Position numbers and translations under genes: made by a program
From: Myxococcaceae bacterium
GTDB taxonomy: Bacteria > Myxococcota > Myxococcia > Myxococcales > Myxococcaceae
NCBI GenBank assembly: GCA_016926755.1
Contig: JAFGNZ010000378.1
Location: forward strand, 1 to 54,072
Length of the DNA stretch: 54,072 nt
Direction: 5' to 3'
Shown here: positions 33,895 through 42,804 of the stretch, one piece after another
How the letters are laid out: each line of letters starts with the position of its first letter
How positions within the stretch are numbered: the stretch's first letter is position 1
The notes under the pieces: generated by a model
Seen by the model: the letters and a program-made list of their open reading frames with translations, nothing else
Database searches by the model: none
Told to the model about the DNA's origin: nothing

Positions 33895-36498
33895 TCAGTT
33901 GGCCGGGCAGCGGAGGGCCTTGCCGCGGCCCAGCGTCAGCTCGGCGGTGACGGAGCGGGGGCGAGCACTCCCCCAGTGCTCCAGGACGGCCGCATAGGCG
34001 GCACACGCCCCCGCCGTGTCCCCCTTGGCCTCCCGCGCCTGCCCGAGGAAGTAATGGTTGCGCAGATATTCCATGGGATACCGGAGCGCGTAACAGGACT
34101 TCGCCATCCGCTCCAGCGCGGGGAGCGCCTCGTCCACCCTGCCACCCAGCAGGAAAGCCTGGCCGATGTAGGCGTCCCCGGGAACGAGCGGCTTGTGGGG
34201 AGGCAGCGGCTGGTACTGCTCCAAGGCCGCCATCGCCTCGCGCCCCTCCTCGGGAGTGGCCGCTGGCGCCGCGTAGAAGTGAATCCAGAGGAAGTTGCGC
34301 ACGTGCGGCGCCACCTTGCCGTGCCACCCCGAGAGCCGCTCGGCCAGCCTCCGCTCCGCCTCCTCCCGGGAAATCACTCCCGCGCGCCGCATGACCGCCA
34401 GCAGGCGCGCGGTGACATCCCGCGAGATGGCCCAGTCCTCGCTGCGCGGATTGGGCTCCCAGGCATCGCGCCGGGCGAGGAACGACTCCGCCTCCCGCGC
34501 CGCTTCGGCCTCCTGGCCGATCTCCTGGAAGATGCTCACCCGCATCGACGCCAGCGCCGCGTGCTCGTCCTCCTGGGGGCTGTTGGCCAACAAGATCTGC
34601 AGCTGCCGGGTGCCCGCCAGGGCGGCGTTGAGATCACCCTTCAGCAGCGCCAGCCGCACCGCGTCCCACCCCTCCTCCTTCTGGCGCTCCCGCTCATCCC
34701 CGAGTCGGGCCCGCTTCTGCTTGAGGGCCTCCTCGACCGAGGGCAGCGAGCCGCCCCGCACGCTCAGCGCATCCGCCAGGTACTGGTAGGCATCCGGATC
34801 CGGCGCCACGGTGAGCCAGCGACGCGCATCTGCCTCGGCTGCCGCGCAGTCGCCCAATTCCTCCTGCAGGTTGATGCGGGTCCTCAAGCAGCTGGTCGCG
34901 GCGGGAGACACGTCGAGACAGCTCTTCAACGAGCGGAAGGCCTCGTCGAATGAGCCCAGGTAGGCCAGCACCTCCCCGCGCAGGCGCCAGGCCCGGCTGA
35001 ATCCGGGATCCAACGTGAGCGCATGATCGATGGCCGCCATCGAGGCGCTGAAGTCAAAGTAGGCCTCAATCCCGCTGCGTAGGAAGAAAAATTCGGCGTC
35101 GCTCGGGAAGCGCTCCTGCGCGCGTTGAATCCGCCGCAGCGTCTCCTCGAAGTCCGCTGGGAGCCGTTGGAAGACCGGCTCATAGGCATCCAGGAGGAAC
35201 TGGTCGCGCTCGGACAGGAGCTCGCGGAGCGCTGCGGCCTTCTGGAAGCTCTGCCGGCCCCGGGCGGGATCGATGGCGTGACAGAGGGACAGGCGCAGGT
35301 ATGCGGCGGCGAAGCTCGGATCCAGCTGGATCGCCTCAGCGAACAGCTTGCAGGCCCCCTCGATGTTATCGCGCCACCCGCGCATGGCCGCCGCGTAGCG
35401 CAGCCGGGCCTCCGGATTGGAGGACCCGAGAGCTTCGGGCGTGGCCCCCTGGGGTCTCTGCTCGAGACTCTCATTCGAGCCGAGCGCGAAGACGGCCAGC
35501 AGGCCCACCGCTGCCAGGCTGACGAGGACCGGCCATGCTCGCCGCAGAGCAGGCAGCAGCGGGCCCCCACCGGAGGGCATCATCGGGAGTTGGGGGGCGC
35601 TGATGGGCGGGGAGCTGGCTCCGGGGGTCGCCCCCTGCACAAGGGCCTCGAGCTCGGCCAGCAACTCCCGCGCGCTGGCATAGCGGTCCCCTGGCTTCTT
35701 GGCCATGCACGTGCGGATCACCTGCTCGAGCCGAGGCGGGAGCGCCGGATTGAGCTTCGAGGCGGGCTCGGGCTCGTCCCGGCAGATCGCGACGATCTGC
35801 TCGCCCGCCGTATAGCCCATGAAAGGGCGCTTGCCCGTGACCAGCTCGTAGAGCAACACCCCGAACGAGAACAGATCCGTCCGGTGATCCACGGGCTTGC
35901 CCGTAGCCTGCTCCGGGGACATGTACCCGGGTGAGCCCAGCAACTGGCCCACCTCTGTGAGCAGCGAGACAGTCTCGCCCTCCGGGAGCAGCGCGGCGGA
36001 GCCGGCCGCCTCGGGCTCGCGCAGCTTCGCCAGTCCGAAGTCGAGCACCTTCACGTCCTGGTCCACGCCAACCATGACGTTGTCCGGTTTGATGTCGCGA
36101 TGGATGACTCCCTTGTCGTGCGCCTTCGACAGGCCGCGCGCGATGTCTCGCGCGATGCGCACGATCTCCTCGAGGCTCAGGGAGCGGTCCTGGATGAGCT
36201 TGCGCAGGGTCCGCCCCTCCACGAGCTCCATCGCGATGAAGACATAGCCGCCCGCCTCCCCCACCTCGTAGATGGTGGCGATGTTGGGGTGGGAGATCAC
36301 CGCGGCCGAATAGGCCTCGCGCAGGAAGCGCGCACGGCGCTCTGGCTGCCTCATGGCCTCCGGAGGAAGCACCTTGAGGGCCACTGTGCGGCGGAGCTGC
36401 ATGTCCACCGCCTTGTAGACGATGCCCATGCCCCCCTGGCCAAGCTTCTCGAGGATTTGGAAGTGGGACAGGGCCTGCCCGACCAACTCTCCGCTCAT
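33895..36498 (-). CDS. Ser/Thr protein kinase with TM segment and TPR region
   Basis: An 867-residue receptor-like kinase. The ATG at 36498 is preferred over one 18 bases upstream because GGAGG and GGGGA precede it. The kinase domain (about 15-275) is complete: glycine loop LGQGGMGIVYKA, ATP-binding Lys in VALKVL, catalytic HRDIKPDNVM, metal-binding DFGLAKL and SPGYMSPEQATG. A membrane helix lies near 323-343 (AWPVLVSLAAVGLLAVFALG). The C-terminal 500 residues are helical TPR-like repeats (LRGEVLAYLGSFDEAFRSLK) that would be extracytoplasmic and bind protein or peptide. It is divergent from the RiPP operon, sharing a 198-base promoter region, so it might regulate that operon (inference). Confidence 0.92.
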   Translation of the reverse strand: MSGELVGQALSHFQILEKLGQGGMGIVYKAVDMQLRRTVALKVLPPEAMRQPERRARFLREAYSAAVISHPNIATIYEVGEAGGYVFIAMELVEGRTLRKLIQDRSLSLEEIVRIARDIARGLSKAHDKGVIHRDIKPDNVMVGVDQDVKVLDFGLAKLREPEAAGSAALLPEGETVSLLTEVGQLLGSPGYMSPEQATGKPVDHRTDLFSFGVLLYELVTGKRPFMGYTAGEQIVAICRDEPEPASKLNPALPPRLEQVIRTCMAKKPGDRYASARELLAELEALVQGATPGASSPPISAPQLPMMPSGGGPLLPALRRAWPVLVSLAAVGLLAVFALGSNESLEQRPQGATPEALGSSNPEARLRYAAAMRGWRDNIEGACKLFAEAIQLDPSFAAAYLRLSLCHAIDPARGRQSFQKAAALRELLSERDQFLLDAYEPVFQRLPADFEETLRRIQRAQERFPSDAEFFFLRSGIEAYFDFSASMAAIDHALTLDPGFSRAWRLRGEVLAYLGSFDEAFRSLKSCLDVSPAATSCLRTRINLQEELGDCAAAEADARRWLTVAPDPDAYQYLADALSVRGGSLPSVEEALKQKRARLGDERERQKEEGWDAVRLALLKGDLNAALAGTRQLQILLANSPQEDEHAALASMRVSIFQEIGQEAEAAREAESFLARRDAWEPNPRSEDWAISRDVTARLLAVMRRAGVISREEAERRLAERLSGWHGKVAPHVRNFLWIHFYAAPAATPEEGREAMAALEQYQPLPPHKPLVPGDAYIGQAFLLGGRVDEALPALERMAKSCYALRYPMEYLRNHYFLGQAREAKGDTAGACAAYAAVLEHWGSARPRSVTAELTLGRGKALRCPAN

Positions 36499-36696
36499 CA
36501 GGTCCCCTGCCTCCATGATGACGCTGAGCTCCAGAGAGGTTTACGCACGGAACCCTTGGAAAGGAGCTTATCGCGGGGCCTGCTCTCGACACAACGGTTC
36601 AACAGGATTGAAACCGGTACTGAGTTGAGGTTGCCTTGCGCCCACCAGGACGCCGGGCCCTGCACGACGGCCGCACCGGCAATGGGGAGGGAATGC

Positions 36697-37191
36697 ATGC
36701 AACCGCAACAGCCGCACGACCAAGGCTTCGCGAGGCAGTGGGGAAAGCTGGTGGCGCAGGCGTGGTTCGACCCTGACTTCAAGCGCAGACTCCTATCAGA
36801 GCCAATGAATGTCATGCGGGAGCGAGGGATGGCCGTGCCGGCCGGAGCCCGCCTGAGGATCTACGATCAGGAAGCAGCCGCGTCGGGACTGCCGCCCCGG
36901 GATGACCTTGATGTCCTCTCACAGTGGGCCGCCAGTGGCCGGGGAGAGGAAGCGCGTGAGCTCACGCTGCTCCTGCCTTCGCGACCGCAGGACGCTTCCT
37001 CCGAGAGCCTGTCCCGCGGCGTTCACCTGGGGCCGCTGGGGTATCCCGAGAAGATGGAGATGGCCATCGGGTGCATCGTTCCGCCTGAAGAACCTTCTCC
37101 GGAGAGACCACTGTCGGATCCTGAGCCGCAGCCGGCGCCGCTGCCGCATCCGACTCCAAGGCCCGAGCCGAAGCCCGGCCCGAAGAAGTAG
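36697..37191 (+). CDS. RiPP precursor with nitrile-hydratase-like leader (NHLP)
   Basis: A 164-residue protein; the ATG at 36697 is chosen because GGAGGG lies 5 bases upstream (an in-frame ATG at 36682 is possible). Residues 10-100 match the leader peptide family derived from the nitrile hydratase alpha subunit: LVAQAWFDPDFKRRLLSEP, GMAVPAGARLRI and ELTLLLPSRP, with an insertion near 56-86. No Gly-Gly cleavage motif is seen. The tail is unusual: a single Cys (Cys126, in AIGCIVPP), Ser134, Ser140 and Thr153 are the only heterocyclisable residues after it. From 142 to 162 every second residue is Pro (11 X-Pro units), ending Lys-Lys. It heads an operon with the YcaO, SagB-type and radical SAM genes, which strongly supports the precursor role. 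Confidence 0.85.
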   Translation: MQPQQPHDQGFARQWGKLVAQAWFDPDFKRRLLSEPMNVMRERGMAVPAGARLRIYDQEAAASGLPPRDDLDVLSQWAASGRGEEARELTLLLPSRPQDASSESLSRGVHLGPLGYPEKMEMAIGCIVPPEEPSPERPLSDPEPQPAPLPHPTPRPEPKPGPKK

Positions 37192-37213
37192 CGCCCTGGA
37201 GACAGCGCACCGG

Positions 37214-39430
37214 ATGCTCGAGAGGCCCACGTTCAAGCCCCATCTGCGCGTGGTGGTGGATGCACGAGGAGTATTCCTCCTCTCGGAACTCGGGGAGACC
37301 CTGCTCACGGGGGAGCGCGAGCGCCTCGTCGCCTCATTCGTGGATGGGCGCAGGACCACGGACGAGCTCGTCGAGACGCTCGCGGGCACACTCTCCGCAG
37401 CGGGGGTGTACCACGCCCTGCTGCGGCTGGAGCAGGAGGGGTATCTGCATGAGGCCGGCGCCGCTCTTACGCCCGCGCAGGCGGCCTACTGGAGCGCGGC
37501 CGGTCTCGAGCCTCGCGCGGCGACGGAGCGATTGGGCGCGGCCCGGATCGAGGTGAAGGCACCTGGCTTCGTCGAGACCGCCCCCTTTCTCGCGGCGCTC
37601 GGCGCGGTGGGGCTCACCGCCGTAGAGGAGCGGGGCCTCCCGGTCGTCCTCGTGGAGGACTACCTCCACCCGGAGCTGGACAGCCTCAACCAGCGGGCAC
37701 TGGAAGAGAGACGGCCCTGGCTGCTGGTCAAGCCGGTGGGAGCCGTGGCGTGGATCGGTCCCCTCTTCCGCCCGGGGAAGACGGGCTGCTGGCAGTGCCT
37801 CGCCCAACGCCTGCGGGCCCACCGCGAGGTGGAGTCCTTCCTGGAGCGGCACGGAGCTCCCATACCGCCCCTCGTCTCCTCCGCCCTGCCCACCACGCTG
37901 GCCATGGCCAGCCAGCTGGCGGCCCACGAGCTGGCGCGGTGGATTGCCTCGGAGGAGGGCTCGTCCGTGGAGGGACAGGTGTTGTCCCTGGACATGATCG
38001 GTCTGGAGCTTCGGCGGCACGTGCTGACCCGGCGTCCCCAGTGCCCGGCCTGCGGCACTCCCGCCCGGCCTCCGCCCGGGGCGCTACCACCGCCCTTGAA
38101 CCTGCGCTCGCGCCCGAAGCACCCGGCGCGGGCCGCCGGGCAGCGCACCCTCAGCCCCGAGGACATCCTCCAGCAGTACAGCCACCATGTGAGCCCGATC
38201 ACCGGCGTGGTGAGCGCACTCGAGCGGCTCGGCAAAGGTGGCGAGGAGCTGCACACGTACATCGGCAGCTACCCCATGGCGCTCGCCTCGGATTCGCTGC
38301 TCCACTTGCGGCATTCCCTGCGGCAGCGTGCCTACGGCAAGGGCCGCTCCGATTCCCAGGCCAGAGCGAGCGCGCTCTGCGAGGCCCTCGAGCGCACATG
38401 CGGCATGTTTCGCGGAGAGGAGGAGCTCGTCCGCCGGGCCAGCTACCGGGAGCTGGGGGAGTTGGCCATCTCCCCCCAGGTGTACATGGGTTTCAGCGAG
38501 CGCCAGCTCGCGACGGGAGAAGACAACGCCCCTCGGCCGTTCCCCGAGGAGCTCGTGCTCGATTGGACTCCGCTGCGCTCCCTGACGAGCCAGGCCATCA
38601 GGTACCTGCCCACCGCCTGCTGCTACTTCTTCCATCCCGGGCCGGACACGGCCTACTGCCGGGCGGACTCCAACGGCAACGCCTCCGGCGCCACGCTGGA
38701 GGAGGCCATCCTCCATGGGTTGCTCGAGCTGGTGGAGCGCGATGCGGTCGCCCTGTGGTGGTACAACCGGATCCGCCGGCCCGCCGTCGAGCTATCGAGC
38801 CTCGACGATCCCTTCTTCCGCGAGCAGGTGGCGTTCCATCGCGGGCTCCAGCGGGAGCTGTGGGTGCTCGACATCACCTCGGACTTCGGCATTCCCACCT
38901 TCGCGGCGCTCAGCCGGAGGATCGATCAGGAGTGCGAGGACATCGTGTTCGGGTTCGGCTGCCACCTGGATCCCGAGCTCGCCCTCTCCCACGCCGTGAC
39001 CGAGCTCCAGCAGTTCTTGCCGACCGTGCCGCACGGCGGACCTGATGGCCGGACCGACTACAGGGTGCACGACGCCGAGGCGCTCCGGTGGTGGCGGACG
39101 GCGACGGTTGCCAACCAACCCTACCTCCTGCCAGATACCAGCGCTCCTCCGAGGACCGCGGCAAGCCTTCCGCGCCTGGCCTCGGAGGATGTCCGGGAGG
39201 AGGTGTGGCGGTGCATCCGGATCGCCGAACGGCTTGGCCTGGAGACCTACGTGCTGGATCAGACCCGGGCCGACGTGGGGCTCCCTGTCGTCAAGGTCAT
39301 CATCCCCGGAATGCGGAGCTTCTGGATGCGCCGGGGCCCGGGGCGCCTCTACGATGTGCCGGTGAAGCAAGGGTGGCTCGAGGAGCCCCGGCGGGAAGAT
39401 GAGCTCAACCCCTTCCCAGTCTTCGCCTGA
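37214..39430 (+). CDS. Fused leader-binding E1-like/YcaO cyclodehydratase (TOMM)
   Basis: A 738-residue protein converting Cys/Ser/Thr of a RiPP precursor into azolines using ATP. Residues 1-110 look like a leader-recognition element (VDARGVFLLSELGETLL, TTDELVETL). Residues 110-300 are an E1/ThiF-like part with Cys pairs CWQC (192-195) and CPAC (277-280) suited to structural zinc. The YcaO domain occupies about 320-738: ALCEALERTCG, ADSNGNASGATLEEAILHG and LELVERDAVALWWYNR are the ATP/Mg-binding signatures. The C-terminus is NPFPVFA, close to the PxPxP tail that completes the YcaO active site. The ATG at 37214 is chosen because upstream frame sequence overlaps the precursor gene and is unrelated. 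It starts 22 bases after the precursor. Confidence 0.92.
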   Translation: MLERPTFKPHLRVVVDARGVFLLSELGETLLTGERERLVASFVDGRRTTDELVETLAGTLSAAGVYHALLRLEQEGYLHEAGAALTPAQAAYWSAAGLEPRAATERLGAARIEVKAPGFVETAPFLAALGAVGLTAVEERGLPVVLVEDYLHPELDSLNQRALEERRPWLLVKPVGAVAWIGPLFRPGKTGCWQCLAQRLRAHREVESFLERHGAPIPPLVSSALPTTLAMASQLAAHELARWIASEEGSSVEGQVLSLDMIGLELRRHVLTRRPQCPACGTPARPPPGALPPPLNLRSRPKHPARAAGQRTLSPEDILQQYSHHVSPITGVVSALERLGKGGEELHTYIGSYPMALASDSLLHLRHSLRQRAYGKGRSDSQARASALCEALERTCGMFRGEEELVRRASYRELGELAISPQVYMGFSERQLATGEDNAPRPFPEELVLDWTPLRSLTSQAIRYLPTACCYFFHPGPDTAYCRADSNGNASGATLEEAILHGLLELVERDAVALWWYNRIRRPAVELSSLDDPFFREQVAFHRGLQRELWVLDITSDFGIPTFAALSRRIDQECEDIVFGFGCHLDPELALSHAVTELQQFLPTVPHGGPDGRTDYRVHDAEALRWWRTATVANQPYLLPDTSAPPRTAASLPRLASEDVREEVWRCIRIAERLGLETYVLDQTRADVGLPVVKVIIPGMRSFWMRRGPGRLYDVPVKQGWLEEPRREDELNPFPVFA

Positions 39431-39457
39431 TGGGTGGAGCCGCGCGAAGGAGGCGAC

Positions 39458-40906
39458 GTGGGTGACGTCATCACGCTCCGGGCGGGGCCTGGGGTGGTCT
39501 TCTCCGAACGTACGGACGGTGGGCTCCTCTTCGAATCTCCTGGCTCGATGCTGGAGATCCCAGGTGCCAGCCCGGCGTTGCGGGCCGCGCTGCGGGAGTT
39601 GGCCGGCTCCGGCGCGACGGAGACCGCGCTCGCGGACCGGGTGCTGGAGGCGGAAGGGCCCGCCGCGCTTCCAAGGCTGCACCTCGCGCTTCTCCGGCTG
39701 GGGGCTGCGCGGCTGCTCTCCTACGAGGTCCGCTTGGACGGCCAGCCCCTCCTGGCGCTCCGGGCGAGTTCCCGTGCATTCGCTCCCCCAGACTTTCAGG
39801 TGGATCGGAGCAGGAGGTACCAACTCTCCCGCTTCGCCTGCATGAGGCGGCGAGGTTCCGAGTGGGTGCTGGAGTCTCCCCTGGCGCACGGAGAGCTGGT
39901 GCTCCAGGACTGGCGCGCCCAGGTACTGGTGTCGCTGCTCTCCGCTCCTCGGAGCGTCGATGAGCTGGTGACGGCCCTCCCCGGATTGAACGAGACAACG
40001 AGCCTGGGACTGCTGGCGTTGCTGTGCGGCTGCGGGCTGGCCGGAGAGCTGGACGCGGCGGGCCAACTGGACGAGGAGCGCTCCCTCACGCTGAGACAGT
40101 GGAGCTTCCACGATCTGCTCTTCCACGCACGCAGCCGGCGTGGACGTCACGCTCAGCCCTCGGGAGCGACCGAGCGATTCCGGGGCCAGTTGGAGCCCCT
40201 GCCCGCGCTCAAGCCCCGGATGTCCGATCAAGTCATGGCCCTGCACCGGCCCGAGCTCGAGCAGGTGCAGCGGGAGGATCCCCCCTTCACCCGGGTACTG
40301 GAAGAGCGCCGCTCCATACGGGACTACAGGGGCCGGGTGCTCACGTCCAGGATGGTGGGCGAGTTCCTCTACCGCGCATGCAGGGTGAAGGAGCGCTACG
40401 GGAGGGAGGAGAACGAGCTCACCCGCCGGCCCTACCCGAGCGCTGGAGCGGGCTACGCGCTCGAGGTGTACCTCGCATCCGGACGTTGCGACGGGCTGGA
40501 GCCGGGCCTGTACCACTATGCGCCCGAGGCTCATGAGCTCCACCGCCTGCCCGCCCAGGCTGACGAGGTGGAGTGGCTGCTTCAGGAAGCGCGCCACTCC
40601 GCGGCACAGCGGGAGCCTCCCCAGCTGCTGATCATCCTCTCGGCGCGCTTCTCCCGACTGTTCTGGCGATACGAATCCATCGGGTACGCGCTGCTGCTGA
40701 AGGATGTCGGCGTGCTGCTCCAGACGATGTACCTGGTCGCCACGGCAATGGGGCTGGCGCCCTGCGCGCTGGGCTCGGGAGACTCGGACTGCTTCGCGAG
40801 GGCCGCTGGCCTGGATTACCGCGCCGAGTCCTCCGTGGGGGAGTTCCTTCTGGGAGGTGCCCTGGAGGCGAGCGTGGTCCCCCCTGACATGAGAGGTACC
40901 CCATGA
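39458..40906 (+). CDS. SagB-type FMN dehydrogenase (azoline oxidase)
   Basis: A 482-residue protein. The start GTG 39458 is preferred since AAGGAGG lies 4 bases upstream; the frame is open to a GTG at 39434. The N-terminal 230 residues resemble winged-helix leader-binding regions found in larger SagB proteins. The C-terminal nitroreductase-fold domain (about 280-475) has VLEERRSIRDYRG, RRPYPSAGAGYALEVYL, GLYHYAPEAHEL and the FMN/dimer motif LLLKDVGVLLQTMYLVATAM. In thiazole/oxazole peptide pathways this enzyme oxidises azolines to aromatic azoles. The stop overlaps the radical SAM start (ATGA), indicating translational coupling. The presence of an oxidase predicts an azole, not only an azoline, in the product. 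Confidence 0.9.
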   Translation: MGDVITLRAGPGVVFSERTDGGLLFESPGSMLEIPGASPALRAALRELAGSGATETALADRVLEAEGPAALPRLHLALLRLGAARLLSYEVRLDGQPLLALRASSRAFAPPDFQVDRSRRYQLSRFACMRRRGSEWVLESPLAHGELVLQDWRAQVLVSLLSAPRSVDELVTALPGLNETTSLGLLALLCGCGLAGELDAAGQLDEERSLTLRQWSFHDLLFHARSRRGRHAQPSGATERFRGQLEPLPALKPRMSDQVMALHRPELEQVQREDPPFTRVLEERRSIRDYRGRVLTSRMVGEFLYRACRVKERYGREENELTRRPYPSAGAGYALEVYLASGRCDGLEPGLYHYAPEAHELHRLPAQADEVEWLLQEARHSAAQREPPQLLIILSARFSRLFWRYESIGYALLLKDVGVLLQTMYLVATAMGLAPCALGSGDSDCFARAAGLDYRAESSVGEFLLGGALEASVVPPDMRGTP

Positions 40907-42741
40907 GGGTAGCCCTGGTGGTGATGCCCATGGCCTCGCTCGAGCGCCCCAGCCTCGCCGCCGGCCTGCTCCAGGCTGCCCTCGCGCGGCGGGGAATCGA
41001 CTGTGTCACCCATTACTTCAACCTGCTGCTCGGGAGGATGCTGGACGCGAGCTCGTACTCCCACCTGTCGAATGCCATGTCCTCCCTGGTGCTGGCGGGA
41101 GAGTGGGCCTTCTCGCAAGCCTTCTACGGGAGCACCTTCTCCGATCGCGAGGCCTACGCGCGGGAGGTGCTCGATGAGCGCTGCTCGTTCATTGGGCCCG
41201 AATACCGGAGCTCCATCTGGAGGCTCCAGGAGCTTGCCCCCGGGTTCCTGCGCATGGCCTTCGAGTCCTGTGAGTGGGACCGCTACGATCTGGTGGGCTT
41301 CACCAGCACCTTCTCGCAGACGATGCCCTCGCTGTGCCTGGCCCGGATGATCCGCGAGCGCCATCCCCACGTGAAGCTGGCCATGGGCGGCGCGAACATG
41401 GAAGCGGGCATGGGCCGGCAATACATCGAGCACTACGGGTTCCTGGACTTCGTGTCCACGGGCGAGGCGGACGACTCGTTTCCCCAGCTCTGCGAGAACC
41501 TCCGCGAGGGACGGCACGAGATCCCTCCCGGGTTCCTGTATCGGGAAGCGGGGCGGGTGCGGGAGTCCCCTCCGGCCACGCGCCCGGTGGAGCCCGAGGT
41601 GCTGCCCACGCCCGACTACGGCGACTACTTCCGCTCGCTGGAGGCGATCCCCAAGGATCCGCTGTTCCAACCCTCGCTCCCGGTGGAGGCGTCGCGGGGG
41701 TGCTGGTGGGGTGAGCACTCCCACTGCACGTTCTGCGGCTTGAATGGCGAGACGATGGCCTTCCGCAAGAAGGGCTGGCGGCGGGTGGTGGAGGAGACGG
41801 ACGAGCTGACCGCGCGGCATGGGCCACTCGCCTTCCAGTTCACCGACAACATCCTGGCGATGGACTACTTCGAGCAGCTCCTGCCGTTCTGGGCCGCTCG
41901 CGAGCGGAAGGTGCCGAAGTTCTTCGAGCTCAAGTCCAACCTGAAGTGGCGCCACATCCGGCTCTTGAAGGAGGCGGGCATCACCTCCGTCCAGGCGGGC
42001 GTCGAGAGCCTGTCGGATGGCACCTTGCGCCTCATGCGCAAGGGCGTCTCCGGCGCGCACAATGTCGCGCTCCTTCGCTGGTGCCAGGAGCAGGGGCTCA
42101 CGCTGTACTGGAACCTCCTCTACGGGTTCCCGAAAGAGGAACTCGCGGACTACGAGAGGACAGCTTCGCTCCTCGCGAAGCTGACCCACCTGCCGCCTCC
42201 GACTGTCTACGGAGAAATCCGGATGGATCGCTTCAGCCCGAACCACAGCCAGTGGAAGGAGCAGGGCTTCACCCGGATTGAACCGGCGCCGGCCTACCGC
42301 CACGTCTTCCCCTTCTCCGAAGCGTCGCTCCGGGAGCTGGCCTACTACTTCGTCTATGATCACCCCCAGCATGACGAGGTCCATCAGCGGGGCGACAAGC
42401 TCGTCAGGTTCTGCCAACTGTGGGGGGAGCGCGCTGAGCGGGGGGAGTGCGGTGAGCTCGCGGTCAAGCCCCACCCGGAAGGCGGCTTCGTCCTCGTGGA
42501 CAGCCGCTTCGGGTTCCAGAGGAGCACGCGGAGCCTGGACGAGCGCGAGCTGGCCCTGCTGCTCGCCTGTGATGGCCCCACCTCACACCAGAGCGCCCTC
42601 GAGGCCGCTGGACGACGGGGCGTGACGAACCTGGAGCCAGCACTGGAGCAGCTCATCGAGCAAGGGATCATCGCCACCGTCGGGAAATCCCTCATCACCC
42701 TGGCACTGCTGCCTGTCGAGCTGCGAGCAGAGGAGGCTTGA
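40903..42741 (+). CDS. Cobalamin-type radical SAM RiPP maturase
   Basis: A 612-residue protein of the RiPP maturation radical SAM family 1. Residues 1-200 are a B12-binding-like domain (VALVVMPMASLERPSLAAGL, DLVGFTSTFSQTMPSLCLAR, LAMGGANMEAGMG). The [4Fe-4S] site is C-x7-C-x2-C (Cys267, Cys275, Cys278) within SRGCWWGEHSHCTFCGLNG, a very characteristic family block. The barrel continues through FTDNILAMDYF and GVESLSDGTLRLM. The C-terminal 150 residues include a winged-helix-like end. Members are usually C-methyltransferases acting on unactivated carbons of a precursor peptide; which residue is modified here is unknown. It overlaps the SagB-type gene by four bases and ends the core operon. Confidence 0.92.
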   Translation: MRVALVVMPMASLERPSLAAGLLQAALARRGIDCVTHYFNLLLGRMLDASSYSHLSNAMSSLVLAGEWAFSQAFYGSTFSDREAYAREVLDERCSFIGPEYRSSIWRLQELAPGFLRMAFESCEWDRYDLVGFTSTFSQTMPSLCLARMIRERHPHVKLAMGGANMEAGMGRQYIEHYGFLDFVSTGEADDSFPQLCENLREGRHEIPPGFLYREAGRVRESPPATRPVEPEVLPTPDYGDYFRSLEAIPKDPLFQPSLPVEASRGCWWGEHSHCTFCGLNGETMAFRKKGWRRVVEETDELTARHGPLAFQFTDNILAMDYFEQLLPFWAARERKVPKFFELKSNLKWRHIRLLKEAGITSVQAGVESLSDGTLRLMRKGVSGAHNVALLRWCQEQGLTLYWNLLYGFPKEELADYERTASLLAKLTHLPPPTVYGEIRMDRFSPNHSQWKEQGFTRIEPAPAYRHVFPFSEASLRELAYYFVYDHPQHDEVHQRGDKLVRFCQLWGERAERGECGELAVKPHPEGGFVLVDSRFGFQRSTRSLDERELALLLACDGPTSHQSALEAAGRRGVTNLEPALEQLIEQGIIATVGKSLITLALLPVELRAEEA

Positions 42742-42804
42742 TGCTTTCCCTGGGGGCGCCAAACGTTCGTGCCTCCCGTGACCGGATTCCGTAAGGATCG
42801 GGGC

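Noticed and set aside
36902..37213. Upstream extension of the YcaO fusion protein by about 100 codons
   Set aside because: The region is Arg/Ser-rich and is the shadow of the precursor gene; homologous leader-binding sequence begins at 37214.
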